A stretch of 64,000 bases of DNA from positions 62,001 through 126,000 of the forward strand of contig JAFMOC010000515.1 in assembly GCA_019802505.1 (NCBI GenBank). Reading direction: 5' to 3'. Under the pieces are notes generated by a model. It worked only from the letters and a program-made list of their open reading frames with translations. It had not been told where the DNA came from and did not search any database. This stretch comes from Corydoras sp. C115 (taxonomy: Eukaryota; Chordata; Actinopteri; Siluriformes; Callichthyidae). The stretch's first letter is position 1. Each line of letters opens with the position of its first letter. This document shows positions 19,251-28,582 of this stretch, piece after piece. Both the position numbers and the translations under genes were made by a program.

Positions 19251-20162
19251 ACTGCTATATATTATATATATATATATATACTCGTGTTATGACTGTGTAT
19301 GTATAATTAGTCATGTGATAATTGTTTAATGTGTTTCAGGTTCTGGAGTGGTGGAGAACCCAATCATTATAATAAAAATGAGAACTGTGTTGTTACTAAT
19401 AACAACTACAAAGCAGAATCTAACTGGAATGATTATCCCTGTCACCACCCTCTTTATGGAATGTGTGAGATGTGAGATTTTTATCTGAACTGAACATAAG
19501 AACAGAACTTTTCATAATGATTTCTTTGTAATAAACATTTTTCTTCTTAAAGCATTTATTCCACTGTTGTGTTGTGGGAGTGTGATTGATGATAGTGTGC
19601 TTTATTTACTTTAGAGCAGGGGTTCTCAACGGGTTCCCACCCGGAACCCACATGTTCTCATGTTCATTAAGTCGTGATCCACATTTATAGAACACAAACC
19701 AAACACATTTACTTTCAAAAGATGTTGCTGAACTTATGCTGCACTGCTTATGGCTGTATAACAGTATGTTATGTATATGTGTGTGTGTGGGGGGGGGGGG
19801 GGGGGGCTGATTTTCTCAATAAATTGTCTTCTGCTTTTATGGATTAGTTGCATCAGGTTCTTTCATCCAAAATAAAAACACCACAAAACATTTTAGGGAC
19901 ATTAAAGTAACGCTATTTGGTTCTGTGGATGTTTGTGAACCGAAAAAAAACAGGATCACATTTAGTGTTGCCACCTTTTAATAATGAAAATAAGACACGC
20001 CCACCACGTCTCCTCCGGGCCCTGACCCCCACGGGCCCGACTCCTATGGGACGGGTCAACCTCAGCGATGATGTGTTTGATTCTTTGTCGTGTTTTTATT
20101 TAAAGGGCTGATCAAGAAATCAATGAGTCAAAATTAAAGCTTCAAAGGGTTTATTCTCTTAT

Positions 20163-20621
20163 TGTTAGCGGTTGTCCGTTCTTCCCCGGAGGAGGGCGGC
20201 TAACGCGGAGGTATAGCTGCGTTCAGCCGCTCGCGCCTAGTGAGCGCTCCCGGGTACCGACCATGCGGGGAAGAATGCGTGCGTCGGTCCACGGCGAACA
20301 CTCCCACGGACTTACGACCTACACGGAGAAGATGTGTAGCGCCGTAACGTGGTTGTATGCGGAAGGAGAGTCCAAGACACCGGGATAAAATTCAAAAGGT
20401 TTAATTTAATAAAAATTGGTGACGGGACACCAACGAAAATGGGGAACAAACAGAACAACATAACAGGGTATAGAAACCACAAAATAAAGACGTGCGACAA
20501 CTTACGGGAAAACTAAGAATAAATACCAAACGAACTAAACACGTGAACAAAACAAACCAATCACCTAACTGAAACAATTAAGGACACAAACGAGGGACAG
20601 GTGCTACAGGCACCTGTGACA
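20163..20621 (-). repeat. LTR of composite element
   Basis: 459 bases, tgttag...gtgaca. It has the inner hairpin caggtg-ctacag-gcacctg near its right edge (20598-20618). The first 300 bases are repeated almost exactly at 21034-21333 and the last 248 at 22612-22859. Confidence 0.85.
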
Positions 20622-21271
20622 TACCCCCACCCCAAGGGTCGCGCTAAAAGGGAAAGCGGCCCTAAAACAAAAGAAAATAATAATAATAAACAGTACACAC
20701 AAAAAACAAAAAACGGGGGGAGGTAAAAGTCACTCTGGTGGTGAGGCATGCTGTGTGCCCCCTGCTGACGGCGTGAAGCACAACCTCTCGTTGCGGGGAC
20801 GCAAATCGGCGCCCTCTAGCTGCGAGACGGGGATGGCTCCTCTGGTGTCCGGAGTCTGTGGCTGGCGGACCCTGGTGCTCAGAGAAAGCGATGGAGCGGT
20901 CCCTGGCGCCCAGACTCGACCATCGGCGGTCCCCGGTGCTCTGCCTCGTCAGCGGCGCAGCCTCTGGTCCTCCGGCTCAGCGGTGGGTGACCCCTGGTGT
21001 CCGGAACTCTCCAGATAGTTCGGCACGTCTTTCTGTTAGCGGTCGTCCGTTCTTCCCCGGAGGAGGGCGGCTAACGCGGAGGTATAGCTGCGTTCAGCCG
21101 CTCGCGCCTAGTGAGCGCTCCCGGGTACCGACCACGCGGGGAAGAATGCGTGCGTCGGTCCACGGCGAACACTCCTACGGACTTACGACCTACACGGAGA
21201 AGATGTGTAGCGCCGTAACGTGGTTGTACGCGAAAGGAGAGTCCAAGACACCGGGATAAAATCCAAAAGGT

Positions 21272-21839
21272 TTAATTTAATAAAAATTGGTGACGGGACA
21301 CCAACGAAAATGGGGAACAAACAGAACAACATAACATGCGGCCCCTGCTGCTCGGGCTGGGCGGCGTGCGGCCTATGCTGCTCAGGCTGGGCGGCGTGCG
21401 GCCCCTGCTGCTCGGGCCGGACGACGTGCGACCCCTGAACATCGGGCTGGGCGGCGTGCGGTCCCTGGACCTCGGGCTGGATGGCATGCGGCGCAGGGAC
21501 CACCACAGGTGTGCAGGCACGTGGGTCCGTGGCAGGAATGCCCGCTGGCTGGACCTTGGCGGGAACGCACGCAGGAGGGGCCTTGGCGGATTCATACGCT
21601 GGCTGGACCTCGGCGGGTTCGCACGCTGGCAGGACCTTGGCGGGCACGCATGCTGGCAGGACCTCGGCGGGCACACACGCTGGGCGGACCTCGGCGGGCA
21701 CGCCCGCTGGGTGAACCTCCACCTCGTGATCACCATTCTGTACACAAAACAAATACACCCCGACTGCAATGCCCAACGACAAAGACACGGACATATCTGA
21801 CACAAGGAAAATGGACGGGACAGACGGGACACACAACAC
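21272..21839 (-). pseudogene. Repeat-rich C-terminal part of LTR-element protein
   Basis: The minus-strand reading has a hydrophobic segment (SLGIAVGVYLFCVQ), then nine-residue repeats of the VPAEVLPAC type and ten-residue repeats of the EVQGPHAAQP type. It is disconnected from its N-terminal part by frameshift. The same arrangement recurs at 25799-26452. Confidence 0.6.
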
Positions 21840-21860
21840 TCACGCTATATGAATCTGCAT

Positions 21861-22238
21861 TCACAAACTCGAGCACCGGCTCCGGTACCGCCCCCTCGCA
21901 GCGCGACCCAGACAAGGCGCGGACGCGTCACGTGACTGCCCCGCAGTGCACGCTGCGTCTTGCCTACGCGCTCTGCGTCCGGATCTCGCCTCAGGGGGTT
22001 TCACAAACCGGACTGGACCATCAGTCCAGAACTCCTTTGAGGAGTTGAGGAGGGTGCGTATGGGCAGAATATGCCCATACAGGTATGAGTCGCCCGCCTC
22101 ATCATCGGACACGTCAACCAGGTCAAGGTCAAGTGCCTCATAGCCATACCTCCACAACCACTCATCATCGGAGTCGCCATACTCCGACATCACACTGTTC
22201 CAGCCGCACCCCCGGCTCTGGGACGGCGGGATCCGCAT
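21861..22238 (-). pseudogene. Acidic N-terminal part of LTR-element protein
   Basis: A 125-codon frame from ATG 22238. It shares with the 594-codon ORF at 44913-46697 the motifs DDEWLWRYGY, SYLYGHILPIRTL and EFWTDGPVRFVKP, followed by a basic patch (RRARR). After that the frame is lost; the continuation (hydrophobic segment plus repeats) lies in another frame at 21839-21272. Function unknown. Protein-level conservation between two different elements suggests it was once a working element protein. Confidence 0.65.
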
Positions 22239-23020
22239 AATGGCGCACTTGCAGACACGTCGGAGCCCGCCGCGAGTACGAGGCTATTCGGCCCCCCCCA
22301 AAGAAAATTTTAAGAAAAACCTACCTGGGCTATGGACTCCCCAAACGAATGGCGCATCTTTCTGTCACACTCGTCTACCGTGTGCTGAGCGCGGCTGCGC
22401 AAATGAAGCGCAGAGCCGCAGCGCTCTAACGCGCAGAAGGGAGCCAGGCACGCAGGTGGCAGGGACACAAATTTTATTAATGGTGTAAAGACACAAAACA
22501 CACCAGTACATAAATAAGTGGACATTCCCAACTATGTCCGTAAGGCAGAATCACTAAACAGTTTTAAGAAACTACTTAAGACGCATGTCTTAAACAAATA
22601 CCTCTTTAACAGACACCGGGATAAAATCCAAAATGTTTAATTTAATAAAAATAGGTGACGAGACACCAACGAAAATGGGGAACAAACAGAACAACATAAC
22701 ATAGGGTATAGAAACCACAAAATAAAGACGTGCGACAACTTACGGGAAAACTAAGAATAAATACCAAACGAACTAAACACGTGAACAAAACAAACCAATC
22801 ACCCAACTGAAACAATTAAGGACACAAATGAGGGACAGGTGCTACAGGCACCTGTGACACTTATACAGTGCAGAGAATTAAATCTGTATGTAAATATGTT
22901 TGTGTGGAGTGTGCAACAATGAACTTTGAAAAATAAACTAATTAAATCAAGAACTTTAATTTAGCTCTAAGTTAAGCTTGTTGAAATTTTTTTTAAATGT
23001 ATATATATAGGATAGGATAT

Positions 23021-23335
23021 AGTGTTTAGCACGTTGGCCTCTCAGCACTAGGGATTTCCATGTTCTCCCCCTGTCTGTGTGGGTTTCCTCCGCGTTCTCC
23101 GGTTTCCTCCCACAATCCAAAAACATGGATCAAGTCAATGAGTTCTCCAAATTGCCCCATATAGAGTGTGTATGCGTGCGTGTCTGTGTGAGTGAGTGTG
23201 TACCCAGCGATAGATTGCCCCCCTGTTCTGGGTGTATCTGCCCAGCGCCCAAAATGTTCTCTCCTGGATGGGCATCGGGAACCCCCCCGGGACCCTAATA
23301 TAGGATAAAGCGGAAGATAATGAATGAATGAATGT
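23021..23335 (+). mobile_element. V-SINE with deleted head segment
   Basis: Runs from agtgtttagcacgttggcct (A-box side) to the gcggaagataatgaatgaatg tail. The B-box region is deleted between agggattt and ccatgttc. Confidence 0.8.
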
Positions 23336-23982
23336 ATATATAAATCAATTAATATAATTAGTTCTATAAATGTTCATATATAATATTTATATTTTCTAAT
23401 ACTACTGTATGTTAAATAAATGTTCATTCAACTTTAAAACTTAACATCATAAATAATCAATCACACCACAATGTTCTATCAAAATAAGCTGCACACGCAC
23501 TGACATGTTCTAACAAAAGCAAAACCAGATATAAGCTCCGTCCTAACAGTGTTCCATACAGAATCAGTCTCAGATGATTGGTGTATGGATTACTGTGACA
23601 CTAACGTCTGCTTTTTATAGAGTTTATTGAGCAGCGCTGCTGTTTGGAAGAGTGTTAAAAGTTTGAAATACCAAACAAATTGAGGAAATAGGAAATTTCT
23701 TTGCCAAATGTCCGACGATTCCGTATTTTACGAGACGGGTGGCGACCCAGATCAGAGTCTAATAAATGTTAAATGAAGCAGAGCAGCTATGAGAACATAC
23801 AGAACATTATCTCGTTAATCTAGTCTAAATTAAAGCGTATTCCTCTGAGCACAAGACTAAGTTAATTATTAGAAACAGAGTGGAAATTTCAGACGCCATA
23901 CTTATATGTCCAGTTTTAAAAGCTTTAACATGAAACCACAGAACTTTATTCATCACCTTTATTCTTCATTCTCACTTCTCAC
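23336..23982. other. AT-rich stretch without gene
   Basis: No coding or repeat signature was recognised up to about 23890. From there the sequence matches 44290-44180 in reverse (lectin cluster flank). Confidence 0.4.
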
Positions 23983-24302
23983 ATGCACATTCAGCCTCCT
24001 GCGGTGTCACTTCCTGTCCTCACACATATGTCTGCTTTTCTGATGAACCAGACTTCAGCTCATATACCAGGTCACATGATCTGTCAGTTCATCTACAACT
24101 TTCCTGAAAGGCCCAGAGGTGGCTACACCAACAGAACTGTTCTCTGTTCCAGTACCCTGCAAGATCTGCCCCTTTTAGTTCTGCTGCTCTAGTCCGTGAT
24201 GCCGGAGTCACGTGATGCACTGTGTCAATCAAACTCTGCTTATTAATTAATTATGGTGCTTTATTAGCTATAACTGTTTCTATTGTTTGTTTGTTTTTTT
24301 AA

Positions 24303-24526
24303 GCATTTCCTGGAGGTGTCGTCAATTCTTCATCCATGGTCCAAGATGATTACTGGACGGAACCTGGATTTCCATTGGACTGGCAGTCCTGCACGATGCC
24401 CTCAATGGACTTGGATATGTTTTTTCCCTATTTTAAATTATATTGTAAAATACGGGTCACCTGATCATCACACAATCTGTACACGGCTGTCCTACATTGT
24501 TGATTCTGCCCCCCGCTCAAGGAAAA
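24303..24526 (+). mobile_element. CTTGAA-tail repeat, 5' and middle part
   Basis: Contains ggaggtgtcgtcaattcttc, atttccattggactggcagt and acggctgtcctacattgttg. These match, in order, the reverse copy at 16612-16430 and the copy starting at 59756. It is cut off by a V-SINE remnant. Confidence 0.6.
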
Positions 24527-24697
24527 TGAGTGGGTGGGGGGTGAGATTCCCCATGTCCAGCCAGGGGAGAACGTTTCTGGTGCTGGATAGATACACCCAA
24601 AACAGGACCCAAATGCCCAAAATGTTCTCCCCTGGATGGGCATTGGGAACCCCCCCTCCCCCCAAGACACTAATAGAGGATAAAAGGGGAAGAATGA
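24527..24697. mobile_element. Fold-back V-SINE remnant in lectin C intron
   Basis: The reverse part (ggagaacgtttctggtgctg) is followed by a forward part (cccaaaatgttctcccctgg) and tail. It matches the composites at 11264-11520 and 18963-19250. Confidence 0.65.
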
Positions 24698-24803
24698 ATA
24701 AATGATTGTACCCGCTATATATTATATACATATACAGTACTTGTGTTATGACTGTGTATGTACTGTATAATCAGCCATATGATAATTGTTTAATGTGTTT
24801 CAG

Positions 24804-24945
24804 GTTCTGGAGATATGGAGAACCTGATGATTTTGAACAAAATGAGGACTGTGTTATTACTTCTAACAACAAAGCAAAATCCATTTTATTGACTTGTAAT
24901 GGTTATGTGTGTAAGAACCTTTTGTATGGAATTTGTGAGATGTGA
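24804..24945 (+). pseudogene. C-type lectin C, last exon only
   Basis: The acceptor tgtttcag ends at 24803. The 142-bp exon has the same length and phase as in gene A and ends at TGA. It reads FWRYGEPDDFEQNEDC and ends YGICEM. The triplet is EPD rather than EPN or QPD, and the WND calcium motif is replaced (ILLTCNGYVCKN), adding one cysteine. Classical calcium-dependent sugar binding would not be expected. No upstream lectin exons were found within about 4 kb, so it is a relic or part of a gene broken by insertions. Confidence 0.75.
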
Positions 24946-25164
24946 GATGTTTAACTGAACTGAACATAAGAACAGAACTTTTCATAATGATTTCTTTGTA
25001 TTAAACATTTTTCTTCTTAAAGCATTTATTCCACTGTTGTGTTGTTGGAGTTTGTAACAATAAACTTGTTGAAGAAACCAATTAAATCAGGAACTTCAAT
25101 GTAGGGCAGCACTGTAACATTGTTTTTTGGTTCTCACCCTGTAAAGGTGTGTGATGAAGGCGCT

Positions 25165-25299
25165 TGGGCCTTACAGACAAGAGAATCGAGACGGTGGAGG
25201 GTGACAATTATGAGAGTATTGAGATTTGTACAGCTGACGAATCTGACACAAAGGCAAGAGGTGCAAACACCAATGAAACTCTACAGCCTCAACACACAG
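25165..25299 (+). pseudogene. Lectin first-exon relic D
   Basis: Reads LTDKRIETVEGDNYESIEIC and onward to ETLQPQHT, with a donor cag|gtaacc at 25299/25300 in phase 1. The MSGTQ start region is replaced by unrelated sequence, so no start codon is in frame. The YESI tyrosine motif is kept. Downstream, a hAT element with a nested LTR element occupies the place where a stalk exon would be expected. Confidence 0.75.
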
Positions 25300-25798
25300 G
25301 TAACCCTACTTACATATTCATCTTTCAGGTTTATTAGTTTATATAGCACTTCATTTTTTATATAGACCATGGGTGTCAAACTCGCGGCCCGCAAGTCATA
25401 TTCAGCCTGTAATACAATTCTAATTGTCACACTCGTCTACCGTGGGATAAGCGCGGCTGCGCAAATGAAGCGCAGAGCCGCAGCGCTCTAACACGCAGAA
25501 GGGAGCCAGGCACGCAGGTGGCAGGAACACGAATTTTATTAATGGTTTAAAGACACCAAACACACCGGTACATAAACGAGTGGACATGAAACGAAGACGC
25601 ACAACGAGGACGGGAAAACACAGGAAATAAATACAGAAACACATTCGACCACGTGCACCAGAACAACCAATAAAACAGAGAAGCTAATTAACTAAAACAC
25701 CCTGACAAGACAGCTAACTAACCCAACACAATGACACCGAAGAACAGAAACCGAAAAACAAAAGAACAGAAAAACAGGTGCCCTAGGCACCTAGGCTG

Positions 25799-26452
25799 TT
25801 ACAGTACCCCCGCCCTTACGGTTGCGGCGTGCAGCCCCTGGACTTCAGGCTGGGCGGCGTGCGGCCGCTGGACCTCGGGCTGGCCGGCGTGCGGCCCCTG
25901 CTGCTCGGGCTGGGCGGCGTGCGGCCCCTGCTGCTCGGGCTGGGCGGCGTGCGGCCCCTGCTGCTCGGGCTGGGCGGCGTGCGGCCTATGCTGCTCAGGC
26001 TGGGCGGCGTGCGGCCCCTGCTGCTCAGGCCGGACGACGTGCGACCCCTGAACATCGGGCTGGGCGGCGTGCGGTCCCTGGACCTCGGGCTGGATGGCAT
26101 GCGGCGCAGGGACCACCACAGGTGTGCAGGCACGCGGATCCGTGGCAGGAATGCCCGCTGGCTGGACCTTGGCGGGAACGCACGCAGGAGGGGCCTTGGC
26201 GGATTCATACGCTGGCTGGACCTCGGCGGGTTCGCACGCTGGCAGGACCTTGGCGGGCACGCATGCTGGCAGGACCTCGGCGGGCACACACGCTGGGCGG
26301 ACCTCGGCGGGCACGCCCGCTGGGTGAACCTCCACCTCGTGATCACCATTCTGTACACAAAACAAATACACCCCGACTGCAATGCCCAACGAAAAAGACA
26401 CGGACATATCTGACACAGGGAAAACGGACGGGACAGACGGGACACACAACAC
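25799..26452 (-). pseudogene. Repeat-rich LTR-element protein, N-terminally deleted
   Basis: 218 codons open on the minus strand without an ATG at the left edge: hydrophobic LGIAVGVYLFCVQ, nine-residue VPAEVLPAC-type repeats, then ten-residue EVQGPHAAQP/EQQGPHAAQP repeats. It is closely similar to 21272-21839 but with more repeat units. All six frames stay open because units are multiples of three bases, so antisense frames here are artefacts. Confidence 0.6.
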
Positions 26453-26743
26453 TCACGCTATATGAATCTGCATTCACAAACTCGGAGCCCGCCGCGAGTA
26501 AGAGGCTATACGGCCCCCCCAAAGAAAATTTTAAGAAAAACCTACCTCGGCTATGGACTCCCCAAACGAATGGCGCATCTTTCTGTCACACTCGTCTACC
26601 GTGTGCTAAGCGCGGCTGCGCAAATGAAGCGCAGAGCCGCAGCGCTCTAACGCGCAGAAGGGAGCCAGGCACGCAGGTGGCAGGGACACGAATTTTATTA
26701 ATGGTGTAAAGACACAAAACACACCAGTACATAAACGAGTGGA

Positions 26744-26988
26744 CATTCCCAACTCTGTCCGTAAGGCAGAATCACTAAACAGTTTTAAGAAACTACTTAA
26801 GACGCATCTCTTTAACAAATACCTGTTCTAGAAAAAAAGGGGGGGCGCAGCATCGAATAACAATCAGGTTTAATGAATTTACATTATGGTTGGTTTTCTC
26901 CATGGCTTCTGACTTGTGGTGTTCTCATTTGTAATTCGCTTTGGATAAAAGCATCAGCTAAATGACTAAATGTAAATGTAAATGTAAT
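26744..26988 (+). mobile_element. L2-type 3' end inserted in an LTR
   Basis: Runs from tcccaactctgtccgtaagg to gctttggataaaagcatcag and an aaatgtaaatgtaaatgta tail, interrupting the LTR between ggacat and gaaacgaagacg (contiguous at 25585-25600). A short 5'-truncated LINE or SINE insertion. Confidence 0.7.
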
Positions 26989-27379
26989 GAAACGAAGACG
27001 CGCAATGAGGACGGGAAAACACAGGAAATAAATACAGAAACACATCCGACCACGTGCACCAGAACAACCAATGAAACAGAGAAGCTAATTAACTGAAACA
27101 CCCTGACAAGACAGCTAATTAACCCAACACAATGACACCGAAGAACAGAAACCGAAAAACAAAAGAACAGAAAAACAGGTGTCCTAGGCACCTGTTACAC
27201 TAATCGGCCTGCAAGATCATTTTACATTGATCTATTATTATTATTGTTATTAATGACTTGGCGATATTTTTTTTTTTTTTGGAGCATGCTTATATTTTAA
27301 ATTTAAGTTTGACAGGGACATTATTATGGAGAGCAGAAAAATTTAAAGATATTTAAAGTTGAAGTTTATTTTTCTAAAT

Positions 27380-27672
27380 GGCGACACGGTGGCTTCGTAG
27401 TTAGCATGTTCGTCTCTCAGCACTGGGTGGAGTCTTCATGTTCTTTCTGTCTCCATGTGGGTTTCCTTGGGGTTTTCCAGTTTCTTCCCACAGTCAAAAA
27501 ACATGGATTTAAGGTGAATTGTTCCTTTAGTCTGTGTCTCCCCAGGCCCGGTAGAGGGTGAGGGTTGTGTTAAGAAGGGCATCCGGATTAAAACAGTGGA
27601 CCAAGTCTAAAATGTGAGTTCATCACTGTGGCGAACCCTGAATAATAAAGGGTTAAAATGCCAAAAGAAGAA
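27380..27672 (+). mobile_element. V-SINE closest to DANA
   Basis: Reads gcgacacggtggcttcgtag, tcccacagtcaaaaaacatg, gggcatccggattaaaacag and ctgtggcgaaccctgaataat. The last two blocks are typical of the zebrafish DANA 3' half and differ from the other V-SINEs in the window, so it is a second subfamily. Confidence 0.7.
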
Positions 27673-28147
27673 AAAGGAGAATACATTTATTTTTCTAAAA
27701 TGGCCCATGAGCAAAAAAAAAAAAAAAAAAAAAAAAAAACTGAAAATTTTGATTTGTTATTTTTGCTTTTATAAATAAAGCATAATTTTTATTTCATTTT
27801 TTCATGTTTTTGATGAGATATTTTTATAGAAAGCAAATTATTTTCAGTTCTATAAATTTGAAGTTGATTTATTGTGGAAAAAGATTCCTGTCTGTTTTTA
27901 TTCCTGTTCATGATCAGAAAACATTTACTTTTAGTGTGTTCAATAAATGTTTATTCTGTCTGGCCCGCAACCAAAATAAGCTTTGAGTTCCAGTGCAATT
28001 GTGTTTAACACCCCCGCTTTAGACTTATTAAACACTGTATTTAGAACATGAGTTAGATCTTCATTAAGATACCGACAGAACAGCATATGGATTCTTTACT
28101 GAAATAACATGGCGTGACAGAGATGCCTTTAGAACACCGACTTTACT

Positions 28148-28503
28148 TTATTTTTATTTTTTTATTATTTTTTTTTTTTTTCCATGTCCTGTCTGCCATT
28201 GTGAAACTCAGGATTGATGTCTGAGTGTCTAAATCAGGCCCAACAGTTTTGATTTTACAAGTGGAGCATACAGGTATTTCTCCATGATGCTCCACTTGGT
28301 ATATATTTAAAACTTTATTGTAAATTTTTTTGGGGATCATATCTGTACAGCAACCACGGAGATGGAAAAAGAAACAGAAAAGAAGAAGGAAAAAAGAAAA
28401 AAAAAAAGAGGTATACGAAAGTGGTGGGAGGAAAGAAGAAAAGACCAACAGAGAAAAGAAAAAAAATAAATAAATAAAGAGAAAAGAAAAAAAAAAAAAA
28501 AAT

Positions 28504-28582
<79 letters not shown>

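Larger units (their letters stand above)
17973..19475 (+). pseudogene. C-type lectin receptor B (pseudogene)
   Basis: First exon from ATG 17973: MSGTQKVCYNDVLDLTDKRI and onward, containing VCYNDV, which fits the ITIM pattern (V-x-Y-x-x-V). The second tyrosine motif seen in paralogues (IYESI) reads NCESI. The exon loses its donor and runs to TGA at 18131 next to a V-SINE. The stalk exon and first lectin exon are absent. The second lectin exon (about 18722-18800) has a 29-bp deletion relative to gene A, which shifts the frame. The last exon (19340-19475) is intact: FWSGGEPNHYNKNENC, with an EPN triplet (mannose-type), then WND and MCEM before TGA. The intact final exon beside a broken middle points to recent decay. 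Confidence 0.85.
20163..22859 (-). mobile_element. Composite non-autonomous LTR element with 5-bp duplication
   Basis: The outer edges are tgttagcggt at 20163 and cacctgtgaca at 22859, flanked by cttat at 20158-20162 and 22860-22864, so the whole block behaves as one insertion. A 459-bp LTR occupies 20163-20621. A second LTR start lies at 21034-21333 and a 3'-part copy at 22612-22859. Between these two partial LTRs lies the inside and part of the LTR (about 22360-22515) of another family, related to 25425-27199. The structure suggests recombination between two LTR families. The minus strand is taken as the sense strand from the attaaa signals and ORF direction. Confidence 0.8.
25425..27199 (-). 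mobile_element. Non-autonomous LTR element with 5-bp duplication
   Basis: Flanked by ctaat at 25420-25424 and 27200-27204. The left LTR is 25425-25803. The right LTR is 26584-27199 and contains a 245-bp insertion at 26744-26988. The inside (about 780 bases) has only the repeat-rich reading frame at 25799-26452 on the minus strand. Minus-strand aataaa signals lie in both LTRs. The N-terminal acidic part seen in the 44-kb relative is deleted here. Confidence 0.88.
25368..28014. mobile_element. Non-autonomous hAT-like element with nested insertions
   Basis: The left end reads gggtgtcaaactcgcggccc and the right end ctggcccgcaaccaaaataag ... gtttaacacccccg; the ends are imperfect inverted repeats of a type common in hAT (Charlie-like) elements. 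An LTR element (25425-27199) and a V-SINE (27380-27672) lie inside. Without them only about 570 bases remain, with an A-run at 27714-27739. No transposase. An 8-bp target duplication is not convincing. Confidence 0.55.

Noticed and set aside
16950..24192. A 50-residue frame (MHIQPPTVSL... and MHIQPPAVSL...) conserved in three places
   Set aside because: Between the copies about six of eight substitutions change the amino acid, which is what neutral drift gives; it is duplicated non-coding flank.
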